From NCBI GenBank assembly GCA_902616145.1, contig CACMRM010000006.1, forward strand, positions 1 to 59,318: DNA of 59,318 nucleotides, read 5' to 3'. The position numbers and the translations under genes were made by a program. Within the stretch, counting starts at the first letter, position 1, and every line of letters begins with the position of its first letter. Source of the DNA: an uncultured Pelagibacteraceae bacterium (GTDB lineage Bacteria > Pseudomonadota > Alphaproteobacteria > Pelagibacterales > Pelagibacteraceae). Below are positions 44,600 through 54,474 of this stretch, in pieces. The notes beneath the pieces were generated by a model. That model saw nothing but the letters and a program-made list of their open reading frames with translations. It did no database searches and was not told where the DNA came from.

Positions 44600-47181
44600 T
44601 TTTTTCGACCTTTCTTTTTAGTTTTATCGTATTCTTTTCTTTTTTCAATTAATATAAGCGCCTCTTCCATGGTAAGATCATTTGGATCTTTTTCTTCTGG
44701 AATAGTTGCATTAAGAGATTTATATTTTATGTATGGTCCATATTGACCTTTCATGATTCTTACTGGTTTTTTATCTTCAGGATGCTCTCCAAGATCTTTT
44801 ATTAATGAAGATGAAATTCTTCCAGGCTTAGCTTCAGCAATTAATGTTATGGCTCGATTAATTCCAATAGAAAATAGATCCTCAACATTTTCAAGTCTAG
44901 CAGATTTATTTTCACATTTTAGATATGGTCCAAATCTTCCAGAATTTAAAGTTATATCTTGTCCATTTTCAGGGTGCTGTCCTAATACTTTAGGAAGAGA
45001 GCATAAATATTTTGCTTTATCTAAATCAACACTATCAACATCAATACCTTTTGGAATTGAAACATTTTTAAGGTGCTCATTCTCATTTTTTTTCTTTCTA
45101 CCTTTTTTCTTTTTTGTTTCTAATTCATCTTTTTCTTTTTCATATTGTAAGTAGGGACCGAATCTACCATTCTTTAAATAAATGTCTTTACCTTTTTCGT
45201 TTTGACCCAGTAATTTAGGTTCTGCTAAGTTATATTGAGCTGCAGCTTTAGCTTTAGATAAAGGTCTAGTAAATTTGCACTCTGGATAATTTGAACATCC
45301 TATAAAAGCTCCTCCTCTAAAACTATTTTTTAAACTTAATGTTCCTTCACCAGAAACACATGTTTTATTATATAATTTGCAACTCCTATCAATGTTACCA
45401 TCATTATTTCTTTCAAATATTAAAGCTCCTAAACTTTCATTTAATAAGTCTAATACTTCTCTAGTTCTTTTTTCTTTAACTTTTCCAACATTTTTGTAAA
45501 AATCTTTCCAAAAATTATCTAAAACTTGAACCCATTCAATTTTACCACTAGTGATTTCATCTAGTTGATTTTCTAGGTCCGCAGTAAAATTATAATCCAC
45601 GTATTTAGAGAATAATTTCTCTAAAAAAGCTGAAATTAGCTTGCCTCTATCAGTAGGATTAAACCTTTTATTAATTAATTCGACATAATTTCTTGTTGAT
45701 AATACTGAGATAATGCTAGCATAAGTAGAGGGTCTGCCAATGCCTAATTCTTCCATCTTTTTCACTAAACTAGCTTCAGAGTAACGTGGCGGTGGATCTG
45801 TAAAGTGCTGTTCGTCATGTAATTTAAGTATGCTAATTTCTTCACCAACTTTGACTTCAGGCAAAATATTCTTTGCATCTTCGTCAGTTTCTTGAACTTG
45901 ATAAACTTTAAGAAATCCATCAAATTTTACTACCGAGCCGCTAGCTCTAAAGTTAATTTTATTATCATTTGAGGAAATAATTATCGTATTTCTATCAAAT
46001 TCTGCTGGTGTCATTTGAGATGATAAGGCTCTACTCCAAATTAATTCATAGAGTTTAAATTGATCTGGATTTACATATTTTTTGATATCAGAAGGTTTTC
46101 TACTTATATTTGTTGGTCTAATTGCTTCATGAGCTTCTTGGGCATTCTTTGCTTTTTTTCCTGTATAACTGTTAGCTACCTCTGGTAAATACTTATCACC
46201 ATAATCATCAGTAATGAATTTTCTAAAATCATCAATTGCCTCTTTTGAAATATTAGTTCCATCAGTTCTCATATAAGTAATTAATCCGGTAGTTTCACCC
46301 TCGATATCTACTCCCTGATACAGTCGTTGTGCAATTTGCATTGTTCTGGAAGCGCCAAATCCAAATCGTCCTGAAGCAGTTTGTTGTAAAGTTGAAGTTG
46401 TAAAAGGGGCTAGGGGGTTTCGCCTAAATATTTTTGTATTCACATCTGCAATTTTAAATTTTGTTTTATTGATAACATCAACTGCTTTTTGTATTTCTTC
46501 TTTATTTTTAAAAGAAAATTTTTCAATTTTTTCTCCATTAAATAAACTTAATTTTGAAAAAATATTTTTATTATCTTTGTTCGTAAAATCTGATGTAAGA
46601 GTCCAATATTCTTCTGGTTTAAATAACTCTATTTCCTTCTCCCTTTCAGTTATAAGTTTTAAGGCTACAGATTGAACCCTCCCTGCTGATTTTGATCCAG
46701 GAAGTTTAGTCCAAAGAATTGGAGAGATATTAAATCCAACAAGATAATCTAATGCTCGTCTAGCTAAGTAAGCTTCAACTAAAGGTAGATGAATTTGCCT
46801 TGGATTTTTTATAGCATCAAGTATTGCTTTCTTAGTAATTTCATTAAAAACAACTCTTTCCAAATTTTTATCTTTGAGTAATTTCTTTTTCTCAAGAACT
46901 TCTTTAACATGCCAAGCGATAGCTTCACCTTCTCGATCTGGATCTGTTGCTAATATAATCTTATCCGAGTCTTCAGCAGCATTTGTAATTTCCTTCAAAT
47001 ATTTTTTTGAAAAAGAGTCAATTTCCCATTCCATTTGAAATTTATTTTCAGGATCAACCGATCCATTTTTTGAAGGCAAATCTCTTATATGACCATAACT
47101 TGCTAAAACTAAATAATCTTTTCCTAAATATTTATTTATTGTTTTTGCTTTAGCTGGACTTTCAACAATTACTAAGTTCAT
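44596..47181 (-). CDS. topA: DNA topoisomerase I
   Basis: 861 residues from the ATG at 47181 (MNLVIVESPAKAKTINKYLG); a TTG 36 bp upstream is in frame but unlikely, and its TTGACA could serve as a -35. TOPRIM acidic triad in ATDPDREGEAIAWH, catalytic Tyr in GLITYMRTDGTNIS, then GRPSTYASIISVLSTRNYVE. After residue 600 there is one Cys4 motif with unusual C-x6-C first half (SCKLYNKTCVSG ... GCSNYPEC), then three topo_C repeats (LGQNEKGKDIYLKNGRFGPY and relatives). Relaxes negative supercoils. dprA, often found between plsY and topA in alphaproteobacteria, is absent. Confidence 0.97.
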   Translation of the reverse strand: MNLVIVESPAKAKTINKYLGKDYLVLASYGHIRDLPSKNGSVDPENKFQMEWEIDSFSKKYLKEITNAAEDSDKIILATDPDREGEAIAWHVKEVLEKKKLLKDKNLERVVFNEITKKAILDAIKNPRQIHLPLVEAYLARRALDYLVGFNISPILWTKLPGSKSAGRVQSVALKLITEREKEIELFKPEEYWTLTSDFTNKDNKNIFSKLSLFNGEKIEKFSFKNKEEIQKAVDVINKTKFKIADVNTKIFRRNPLAPFTTSTLQQTASGRFGFGASRTMQIAQRLYQGVDIEGETTGLITYMRTDGTNISKEAIDDFRKFITDDYGDKYLPEVANSYTGKKAKNAQEAHEAIRPTNISRKPSDIKKYVNPDQFKLYELIWSRALSSQMTPAEFDRNTIIISSNDNKINFRASGSVVKFDGFLKVYQVQETDEDAKNILPEVKVGEEISILKLHDEQHFTDPPPRYSEASLVKKMEELGIGRPSTYASIISVLSTRNYVELINKRFNPTDRGKLISAFLEKLFSKYVDYNFTADLENQLDEITSGKIEWVQVLDNFWKDFYKNVGKVKEKRTREVLDLLNESLGALIFERNNDGNIDRSCKLYNKTCVSGEGTLSLKNSFRGGAFIGCSNYPECKFTRPLSKAKAAAQYNLAEPKLLGQNEKGKDIYLKNGRFGPYLQYEKEKDELETKKKKGRKKKNENEHLKNVSIPKGIDVDSVDLDKAKYLCSLPKVLGQHPENGQDITLNSGRFGPYLKCENKSARLENVEDLFSIGINRAITLIAEAKPGRISSSLIKDLGEHPEDKKPVRIMKGQYGPYIKYKSLNATIPEEKDPNDLTMEEALILIEKRKEYDKTKKKGRKK

Positions 47182-47249
47182 TAATTGTTTATTTTCAAAA
47201 TTAAACGAGTTTGTCAAATTTATTATTGAAAAACTAGAAAAGACAGCAC

Positions 47250-47831
47250 TTATAACTTAATTTTAGTTTCTGTAGAACTTTTAAGTCTTAAAATATTTTC
47301 TTTATGGGTAAAAAGAATCATCACGAAAAAAATAAAAAGAATTAGGACGCTGTTATTTATTTCGTAAAAGCATGCAAAGAGAAAAACTATTAACGCAGAA
47401 ATCATTGAAGACAATGACGCAAATCTAAATAATAATGATAAAGAAATCCATGATACGATAAAAATTAAAAAAAATTTATAAGATAAAGCTAAAATTATAC
47501 CAAGGTAAGTCGCTACACCTTTTCCACCTTTAAATTTTAACCAAATAGGAAAAATATGTCCGATGAAACAAATTAATGCAGATAAAGAGGTTAAATTTTC
47601 AAAATAAAATATTGTTATGTAAACTGAAATATATCCTTTTAATAAATCAAGAGCTAATGTACTCATTGCAAGAAATTTATTTCCGGTTCTAAGTACATTT
47701 GTAGTTCCGATATTTCCAGAGCCAACAGTTCTAATGTCTTTTTTTAGAAATATTTTAGTTAAAAGTAATCCAAATGGTATTGATCCTAAAAGGTATGAGT
47801 AAATTGCTACAATAATTAAATTTATATCCAT
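47250..47831 (-). CDS. plsY: Acyl-phosphate:glycerol-3-phosphate acyltransferase PlsY
   Basis: 193 residues, about five to six membrane segments. Three catalytic loops are visible: YLLGSIPFGLLLTKIF, DIRTVGSGNIGTTNVLRTGN and GHIFPIWLKFKGGKGVATYL. Makes lysophosphatidate, the first step of phospholipid synthesis, at the inner membrane. The ATG overlaps the pyrC' stop (TAATG). Confidence 0.96.
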   Translation of the reverse strand: MDINLIIVAIYSYLLGSIPFGLLLTKIFLKKDIRTVGSGNIGTTNVLRTGNKFLAMSTLALDLLKGYISVYITIFYFENLTSLSALICFIGHIFPIWLKFKGGKGVATYLGIILALSYKFFLIFIVSWISLSLLFRFASLSSMISALIVFLFACFYEINNSVLILFIFFVMILFTHKENILRLKSSTETKIKL

Positions 47832-49111
47832 TAGTTCGAATATGCTACTTCACCTTCAAGCAAAGTCATTTTCACTTTTCCCTGTAATTTTCTATTTTCA
47901 ATAGCAGTATTTTTTGATTTTGATTTAAGTTCTTCTGCTTTCACTACCCATGGTTTTTCTAGATCAAATATACAAATATCAGCGTCCGATCCTTCTTGAA
48001 GGGTACCTTTTTTTATTTTAAGTATTTTAGCTGGATTTATTGTTAAACATTTAATTATTTTATCCAAAGACAATGACCCATTATGATAAAGCTCTAAAGA
48101 TAAAGATAGCAAAGTCTCTATACCGATAGAACCTGTCGCTGCTTGTGCAAATGGAAGTCTTTTACTTTCCTCATCTTCAGGAATGTGATCTGATACAATT
48201 ACATCTATGAGATCATTCTTTATACCTTCTATTAATGAAAGCCTATCCTCCTCGCTTCTAAGAGGGGGAGATAGTTTAAAAAAAGTCCTAAATTCTCCGA
48301 TGTCATTTTGATTTAACGATAAATTGTTTATAGAAACTCCTGTGCTGAATTTTATTCCATTAGATTTATTTTTTTTAATAACAATAAGAGAATTTTTTGA
48401 GGAAATTTGATTAATATGATATCTGCAAGGAAATTCACTTAACAAAGATAAATCCCTTTCAATAATAATCTTTTCAGCGATATCCGAGACACCTTGTAAA
48501 CCTAATCTTGTTGCTACTTCACCCTGATTAATACATGAATTTTTTGCTAATTCATAATCCTCGGCATGTTGCATAATCAGAACATCAATGTCTGAAGCAT
48601 AATTCATTATTCTAGACATCAATTCAGAATTTTGAATAGTTTTATTAACATCACTAAATCCAATAATTCCTCTTGCTTTTAACAAACCAAATTCAGTCAT
48701 TTGATTACCCTCCCTTTGTCTAGTAATTGAAGCACATGGAAAAAGATTTACCTTAGCTTTATCTCTGCCCCTTCTAATTATAAAGTCCACCATAGATACA
48801 TTGTCTATAACTGGCTTAGTATTTGGCATAGTTACAATTGAAGTTACTCCACCTGCCAAAGCCGCTTGGCTTAGTGTTCTAAAATTTTCTTTATATTCAA
48901 AGCCAGGTTCTCCAACAAAAGCTTTCATATCAACTAATCCAGGAATAGCTACTAGCCCTTTCAAATCGATTTTTTCTGCTGATTTAGATGTACCTGATTT
49001 TTTTCCAATGGATTTTATTTTTCCTTTTTCATCGATAACTATATTTCCTATTTCATCCATCTTTTGAGATGGGTCGATAATTCTTACATTTGTCAAAATT
49101 TTTTCTTTCAT
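47831..49111 (-). CDS. Dihydroorotase-like protein, zinc-binding HxH missing (PyrC' type)
   Basis: 426 residues of the class I dihydroorotase/allantoinase fold: VAIPGLVDM near residue 53, MPNTKPVIDN, DVLIMQHAED, VSDHIPEDEE and TINPAKIL near the end. Active enzymes read GLVDxHVHxREPG, whereas this one reads GLVDMKAFVGEPG, so both metal-ligand histidines are lost. In Pseudomonas and other bacteria such PyrC' proteins are catalytically dead partners that hold aspartate transcarbamoylase together, and pyrB is directly upstream here (0 bp gap). A catalytic dihydroorotase would have to be encoded elsewhere. Confidence 0.88.
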   Translation of the reverse strand: MKEKILTNVRIIDPSQKMDEIGNIVIDEKGKIKSIGKKSGTSKSAEKIDLKGLVAIPGLVDMKAFVGEPGFEYKENFRTLSQAALAGGVTSIVTMPNTKPVIDNVSMVDFIIRRGRDKAKVNLFPCASITRQREGNQMTEFGLLKARGIIGFSDVNKTIQNSELMSRIMNYASDIDVLIMQHAEDYELAKNSCINQGEVATRLGLQGVSDIAEKIIIERDLSLLSEFPCRYHINQISSKNSLIVIKKNKSNGIKFSTGVSINNLSLNQNDIGEFRTFFKLSPPLRSEEDRLSLIEGIKNDLIDVIVSDHIPEDEESKRLPFAQAATGSIGIETLLSLSLELYHNGSLSLDKIIKCLTINPAKILKIKKGTLQEGSDADICIFDLEKPWVVKAEELKSKSKNTAIENRKLQGKVKMTLLEGEVAYSN

Positions 49112-50056
49112 TTACTTACAGTACAATTTTAAACATGCCATCCTGACGGCTACACCTAATTCAACTTGTTCTTTCACCAGACTAACATTTATGTCATCTG
49201 CTAATTTAGTATCAATCTCAACACCTCTGTTCATTGGACCAGGGTGCATTAGCAAAGCATCTTTTTTTGCAAACTTTAGTTTTTCTGGCGTTAGTCCAAA
49301 AAATTCGTAATATTCTCTCTTTGATGGGAGAAAAGATCCCTGCATTCTTTCGTTTTGCAATCTTAACATCATAACAATATCACACCCATCTAATCCTTTT
49401 TTCATATCGGTAAATGATTTAACACCTAAGTTATCTATTCCGTTGGGCATTAAAGTTTTTGGTGCAATAACATTTACTTCTGCACCCAACATATTCATTA
49501 AATAAATGTTAGACCTAGCAACTCTTGAATGAAGAATGTCTCCACATATTGCAATTTTTAATCCTTCAATGTTACCTTTTCTATTAATAATTGTTAAAGC
49601 GTCAAGTAAGGCTTGTGTAGGGTGTTCTCTTCTTCCATCACCTGCATTAATGACTGTACAATTTACTTTCTGTGAAAGAAGATTTGGTGCACCCGAGTCT
49701 TGATGTCTTATTACAATTATATCAGGATGCATGGCATTTAATGTCATGGCAGTGTCAATTAATGTTTCACCTTTTTTTAATGATGAGTTATTCATATTAA
49801 TTGTCATTACGTCCGCACCTAGTCTTTTTCCAGCTAAATCAAATGAACTCTGTGTCCTTGTAGAAGGTTCAAAAAATAAGTTAATTTGAGTTTTTCCCCT
49901 AAGGACATCTAGTTTTTTTGAACTTCCTCGGTTTAATTTTATAAAGGATTTTGCTTCGGTTAAAATTTCTTTTGCCTCAAGAACTGATAAGTTTTGAATA
50001 CCTAATAGATGTTTGGGGGTGTTTTTAATAGCTGTAACTTTTTTTTCAGTTGCCAT
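49112..50056 (-). CDS. pyrB: Aspartate carbamoyltransferase catalytic subunit
   Basis: 314 residues from the ATG at 50056; an upstream in-frame TTG (50065) is less likely. [20 protein letters not shown] is the carbamoyl-phosphate loop, [18 protein letters not shown], then [13 protein letters not shown] at the C-terminus. Commits carbamoyl phosphate and aspartate to pyrimidine synthesis. No regulatory pyrI is present; pairing with the inactive PyrC' downstream suggests a dodecameric complex. Confidence 0.97.
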   Translation of the reverse strand: MATEKKVTAIKNTPKHLLGIQNLSVLEAKEILTEAKSFIKLNRGSSKKLDVLRGKTQINLFFEPSTRTQSSFDLAGKRLGADVMTINMNNSSLKKGETLIDTAMTLNAMHPDIIVIRHQDSGAPNLLSQKVNCTVINAGDGRREHPTQALLDALTIINRKGNIEGLKIAICGDILHSRVARSNIYLMNMLGAEVNVIAPKTLMPNGIDNLGVKSFTDMKKGLDGCDIVMMLRLQNERMQGSFLPSKREYYEFFGLTPEKLKFAKKDALLMHPGPMNRGVEIDTKLADDINVSLVKEQVELGVAVRMACLKLYCK

Positions 50057-50091
50057 TAAAATCAACTCTATAGGCCTTTTACTATATTATA

Positions 50092-50556
50092 TCAAGTATT
50101 TTTTTTATGATAATAATCTAGCACCCCTTGAAGTATAAATTGAGCTGAATTCTCGTCTAATTTCTTCACTTTTTTTGATGAATTAATTGCTAAATCATTA
50201 GATAGATTAAAGGCTCCCTGGCTAGATAGTCTCTCATCCCATAAAGTGATATTTTCTGTAATATCTTTTGAAAGATTTTTACCTAGATCTTTAGCTGATT
50301 GTGAAGATGGCCCTTCCGTTCCATCCATATTAATTGGATTACCTATGACTATTCCGTCAATGTCATATTCTTTAACAATTTTCTTAATTTGATCAACTAA
50401 GTCTCTATAATTTTCTTTTATAATCGTGGTGTATGGAGTAGCCACAATTTTATTTTCATCTGATAGAGCTATTCCTATTCTCTTACCGCCAGGATCAATA
50501 CCTATTAATCTTGATTTTTTCTTAGTTTTTTCAATAAATACGTCAATATCGAGCAT
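50092..50556 (-). CDS. ruvX: Putative pre-16S rRNA nuclease / Holliday junction resolvase RuvX (YqgF)
   Basis: 154 residues. RNase H-like start LIGIDPGGKRIGIALSDENK with catalytic Asp, IDGIVIGNPINMDGTEGPSS, and LWDERLSSQGA with the second acidic site. The family trims 16S rRNA 5' ends in E. coli. First gene of the minus-strand run ruvX-pyrB; divergent from gatC with 51 bp between the starts. Confidence 0.93.
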   Translation of the reverse strand: MLDIDVFIEKTKKKSRLIGIDPGGKRIGIALSDENKIVATPYTTIIKENYRDLVDQIKKIVKEYDIDGIVIGNPINMDGTEGPSSQSAKDLGKNLSKDITENITLWDERLSSQGAFNLSNDLAINSSKKVKKLDENSAQFILQGVLDYYHKKNT

Positions 50557-50607
50557 GAAATTTACCTAATTTGTGATAAAACACATTTAAATTAACTTAT
50601 TGCACAA

Positions 50608-50895
50608 ATGTCCTTAGATAAAGAGAAAATTAAACATGTAGCTAAATTAGCTCGAATTTCAGTTGATGAAGCTAAAGTAGACAGCTTAACCAAAGATTTG
50701 AACTCAATTTTCAAGTTTATTGAACAATTAAATGAACTGAATACTGATAAAGTTGAACCATTAACATCGATTTTAAACCAGTCATTGAGATCAAGGAAAG
50801 ACGAAATCAGTGATGGCAAGATAAGAGAAAAAATTCTTAAAAATTCTCCAAAAAAAAATGAGGAGTTTTTCGTAGTACCAAAGGTGGTTGAGTAA
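50608..50895 (+). CDS. gatC: Glu/Asp-tRNA amidotransferase subunit C
   Basis: 95 residues. [40 protein letters not shown], then PLTSILNQ and the C-terminal FFVVPKVVE are standard. Stabilises GatA. Overlaps gatA by one base (TAATG). Confidence 0.96.
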   Translation: MSLDKEKIKHVAKLARISVDEAKVDSLTKDLNSIFKFIEQLNELNTDKVEPLTSILNQSLRSRKDEISDGKIREKILKNSPKKNEEFFVVPKVVE

Positions 50896-52352
50896 TGAGC
50901 AATATAACAAATCAAAGTTTAAGTGAAATTTTGGAAAGTATAAAGTCAAAGAAAATTTCCTCACTAGAACTTACACAAGCATATATAAAGAACATCGAAA
51001 ATGCAAAAAAACTTAATGCTTTTGTAACAACAACATTTGACCAAGCTTTAGAAAATGCAAAAAAATTTGATAACAAACCAAATAACGAAAAACTTCTAAA
51101 CGGGATCCCTTTAGCTGTAAAAGATTTATTTTGTACTGAAAATGTAAAAACTACGGCTGGAAGCAATATTTTAAATAATTTTGTTCCCTCATATGAGTCT
51201 ACTGTAACAAAAAATTTATGGAACAATGGAGCTTTTTTACTTGGAAAATTAAATTGTGATGAATTTGCTATGGGTTCTTCGAATGAGACAAGTTTTTTTG
51301 GAAACGTTATTAATCCTATTGGAGATCATCTAGTTCCAGGTGGTTCTTCAGGCGGATCATCTTCTGCTTTGGCGGCTGATCTCACTCCTGCAACAATTGG
51401 AACAGATACAGGTGGATCTATTAGACAGCCTGCATCATTTACTGGCACTGTAGGTCTTAAGCCAACTTATGGTCTTTGTTCGAGGTGGGGTATCGTTGCT
51501 TTTGCTTCTTCATTAGATCAAGCAGGACCAATGACTAAAACAGTAAATGATTGCTCAATTATGCTTGAAGCAATGTCTGGTTTTGATGAAAAAGACTCAA
51601 CCTCAATTAATAAAAAAAAAGAAACATACTCAAAAAATTTAAAAGATAATATTAAAGGATTGAAAATTGGTATACCTAAAGAGTATCGAGTAGAAAATAT
51701 GCCAAAGGAAATTGATGAACTTTGGGAAAAGGGAAAAAAAATATTAAAAGATTTAGGCGCTCAGTTAATTGATATTTCATTACCCCACACCAAGTATGCT
51801 TTGCCTACTTATTACATTGTTGCCCCTGCAGAAGCTTCATCAAATTTAGCAAGATATGATGGTGTAAGATATGGCTACAGATCACAAAAAGGAAAAGATT
51901 TAATTGAAATGTATGAAAATACTAGATCAGAGGGATTTGGTGACGAAGTAAAGAGAAGAATATTAATAGGCACTTATGTTTTATCTTCTGGTTATTACGA
52001 TGCTTATTATTTAAAAGCCCAAAAAGTAAGACAATTAATAAAAAAAGATTTTGATGATAGTTTTACTAAAGTTGATGCTATTTTAACACCTTCAACACCA
52101 AGCTCAGCATTTAAGATAGGAGAAAAAGCTAATGATCCTGTATCAATGTATTTAAATGATATTTTTACTGTGCCTGTAAATTTAGCTGGATTACCAGCCT
52201 TATCTATACCTGCTGGATTAGATAAACAGGGCTACCCACTAGGTTTACAATTGATAGGTAAAGCTTTAGATGAGCAAAAAATTCTTAATATTGGTTACGC
52301 TTTTGAAAAAAACTGTGGTTATAAAAATGAAATTAAAAAGTGGTGGTCATGA
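50895..52352 (+). CDS. gatA: Glu/Asp-tRNA amidotransferase subunit A
   Basis: 485 residues. Amidase signature with catalytic Lys76 ([20 protein letters not shown]), [20 protein letters not shown] and the Ser of [20 protein letters not shown] (about residue 175), the Ser-cisSer-Lys triad. Releases ammonia from glutamine for GatB. GatCAB amidates Glu-tRNA(Gln) and/or Asp-tRNA(Asn). Overlaps gatB by 4 bp (ATGA). Confidence 0.98.
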   Translation: MSNITNQSLSEILESIKSKKISSLELTQAYIKNIENAKKLNAFVTTTFDQALENAKKFDNKPNNEKLLNGIPLAVKDLFCTENVKTTAGSNILNNFVPSYESTVTKNLWNNGAFLLGKLNCDEFAMGSSNETSFFGNVINPIGDHLVPGGSSGGSSSALAADLTPATIGTDTGGSIRQPASFTGTVGLKPTYGLCSRWGIVAFASSLDQAGPMTKTVNDCSIMLEAMSGFDEKDSTSINKKKETYSKNLKDNIKGLKIGIPKEYRVENMPKEIDELWEKGKKILKDLGAQLIDISLPHTKYALPTYYIVAPAEASSNLARYDGVRYGYRSQKGKDLIEMYENTRSEGFGDEVKRRILIGTYVLSSGYYDAYYLKAQKVRQLIKKDFDDSFTKVDAILTPSTPSSAFKIGEKANDPVSMYLNDIFTVPVNLAGLPALSIPAGLDKQGYPLGLQLIGKALDEQKILNIGYAFEKNCGYKNEIKKWWS

Positions 52353-53818
52353 GCAAAGAAAAATTTGATTATTTTGTTAAAGGGGACAAAGGGAAGTATG
52401 AGGTAGTTATAGGTTTAGAAGTTCATGCTCAAGTCCTTTCTAATTCAAAACTCTTTTCGGGTTCCTCGACTAAATTTGGAGCTGATCCTAATAAACAAGT
52501 AAGTTTAATTGATTCTGCTTTTCCTGGAATGTTACCGGTTATTAATGAGGAGTGTGTGAAACAAGCTGTAAGAACAGGCTTAGGTTTAAATGCAAGAATA
52601 AATAATTATTCAGTTTTTGATAGAAAAAATTATTTTTATGCAGATCTCCCCCAGGGTTATCAGATTTCCCAATATAAAAATCCTATAGTTGGTGAAGGAA
52701 AAGTTGTACTGGATATGCCTTATGGTTCAAAAGAAATTGGCATCGAAAGGCTTCATTTAGAACAGGACGCAGGTAAAAGTATCCATGATATGGATCCTTC
52801 AAGCACCTATGTCGATTTAAATCGCTCTGGTATTGCTTTAATGGAAATTGTCAGCAAACCCGACCTTCGTTCACCCGATGAAGTAAATGCTTACATAAAA
52901 AAATTAAGAACTATTATGAGATATTTGGGTACATGTGATGGCAATATGCAAGAAGGTTCATTAAGAGCAGATGTAAATATATCAGTAAGAAAAGTAGGCG
53001 ATAAAAATTTTGGCACAAGATGTGAAATTAAAAATGTAAACTCAATTAAATTTATGCAAATGGCGATAGAATATGAGGCTAATAGACAGGTTGAGTTGCT
53101 AGAGGAAGGAAAGCAAATAGATCAAGAAACAAGATTATTTGATACAAAAAAAAATGAAACAAGATCAATGAGATCAAAAGAAGATGCTCACGACTATAGA
53201 TACTTTCCTGATCCAGATCTTTTACCATTAAAACTTGAACAAAAATTAATTGATGATTTAAAAAAATCTTTGCCTGAGTTGCCAGACAATAAGAAGGAAA
53301 GATTTATTCAAGAATATGGGCTTAATTCATACGAAGCAAACGTATTGGTTTCTGAAAAAGAAATCTCTGATTATTATGAGGAAGTTGCAAAATTATCTGA
53401 CAAAAAACTAGCAGCAACATGGATGATGGGTGATTTATTTGCAATGCTTAACGATAAAGGACTTAATATTTCTAACTCACCGATTTCTGCTAAAAATTTT
53501 GCTGAGTTAGTTCAATCAATTAAATCTGGAGAAATTTCAGGAAGAATAGCAAAAGAAGTTTTTGAAATTATGGTTGAAAGTGGAGATAATCCAAAAAAAA
53601 TTATAGAGTCAAAAGGAATGAAACAACAAAGTGATCCTAAAGAATTAGAAAAAATGATTAATGAAATACTGTCAAAAAATAAAGATAAAGTTGATCAATA
53701 TAAAGCTGGAAAAGAAAAATTGTTTGGTTTTTTTGTTGGACAGGTAATGAAATTATCTGGCGGGAAAGCAAACCCACAACTAACAAATGAAATTTTAAAA
53801 AAACTTTTAAAAGGCTAA
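52349..53818 (+). CDS. gatB: Glu/Asp-tRNA amidotransferase subunit B
   Basis: 489 residues from the ATG at 52349; two upstream in-frame GTG codons lie inside gat[61 protein letters not shown] and the [16 protein letters not shown] segment are diagnostic; the YqeY-like tail (about residues 430-489) binds tRNA. The 2 bp gap to the next gene suggests co-transcription. Confidence 0.98.
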   Translation: MSKEKFDYFVKGDKGKYEVVIGLEVHAQVLSNSKLFSGSSTKFGADPNKQVSLIDSAFPGMLPVINEECVKQAVRTGLGLNARINNYSVFDRKNYFYADLPQGYQISQYKNPIVGEGKVVLDMPYGSKEIGIERLHLEQDAGKSIHDMDPSSTYVDLNRSGIALMEIVSKPDLRSPDEVNAYIKKLRTIMRYLGTCDGNMQEGSLRADVNISVRKVGDKNFGTRCEIKNVNSIKFMQMAIEYEANRQVELLEEGKQIDQETRLFDTKKNETRSMRSKEDAHDYRYFPDPDLLPLKLEQKLIDDLKKSLPELPDNKKERFIQEYGLNSYEANVLVSEKEISDYYEEVAKLSDKKLAATWMMGDLFAMLNDKGLNISNSPISAKNFAELVQSIKSGEISGRIAKEVFEIMVESGDNPKKIIESKGMKQQSDPKELEKMINEILSKNKDKVDQYKAGKEKLFGFFVGQVMKLSGGKANPQLTNEILKKLLKG

Positions 53819-53820
53819 GT

Positions 53821-54474
53821 ATGCCTAAAAAATTAGATTTAACTGAAAATCTTGAAAAATATATTATTGATCATTCAGATTCTTTGACTGATGTTCAGAA
53901 AGAGATAATTCAATATAATATAAGTCTTGGTGATCAACAGAGATTGCAGATTTCAGTTTCTCAAGCACAATTTCTACAAACATTAATTAAAATTTCTAAT
54001 ATTAAAAAGATTTTAGAAATAGGAAGTTTTACAGGTTTTAGCGCTTTATCTATGGCCTTAGCTCTTCCATCTGATGGTCTTCTAATCAGCTTAGATAAAA
54101 ATTCTGAATTTAGTATGAAAGCGCAATCATTTTATAAAAAAGCGAATGAAAAAAAAATTAAGCAAATTATTAAACCTGCTATTGAAAGTCTAAATGAATT
54201 AAAAGACTCAAGTAAAAAATTTGATTTAATTTTTATAGATGCTGATAAAGAAAATTACCTTAACTATTACGAAACATGTTTAGAACTTATTAATAAAAAA
54301 GGCCTTATTGTCATAGACAATGTTCTATGGCACGGAGAAGTAATAGACGATACGAAAAACGATAAATTTACAAATATTATAAGGAAATTCAACACACACA
54401 TTAAGAAAGATACTAGAGTTGTAAAAAATATTATCCCAATAGGTGATGGACTTACAATTTGTATTAAAAAATAA
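53821..54474 (+). CDS. O-methyltransferase (caffeoyl-CoA OMT-like, Methyltransf_3)
   Basis: 217 residues. SAM site ILEIGSFTGFSALSMALALP (about residue 66), FDLIFIDADKENYLNYYETC with the metal-binding Asp (about residue 138), and GLIVIDNVLWHGEVID. Cation-dependent class; the bacterial substrate is unknown but may be a catechol-like or tRNA-linked hydroxyl. The following gene (TrhO) makes hydroxylated tRNA uridine and this gene overlaps it by one base (TAATG), so a role in wobble uridine methylation (TrmR-like) is worth considering, as inference. Confidence 0.85.
   Translation: MPKKLDLTENLEKYIIDHSDSLTDVQKEIIQYNISLGDQQRLQISVSQAQFLQTLIKISNIKKILEIGSFTGFSALSMALALPSDGLLISLDKNSEFSMKAQSFYKKANEKKIKQIIKPAIESLNELKDSSKKFDLIFIDADKENYLNYYETCLELINKKGLIVIDNVLWHGEVIDDTKNDKFTNIIRKFNTHIKKDTRVVKNIIPIGDGLTICIKK

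Noticed and set aside
47181-47217. Upstream TTG start for topA
   Set aside because: The ATG at 47181 gives the canonical MNLVIVESPAKAK start; the extra 12 residues show no conservation pattern, and TTGACA fits a -35 element better.
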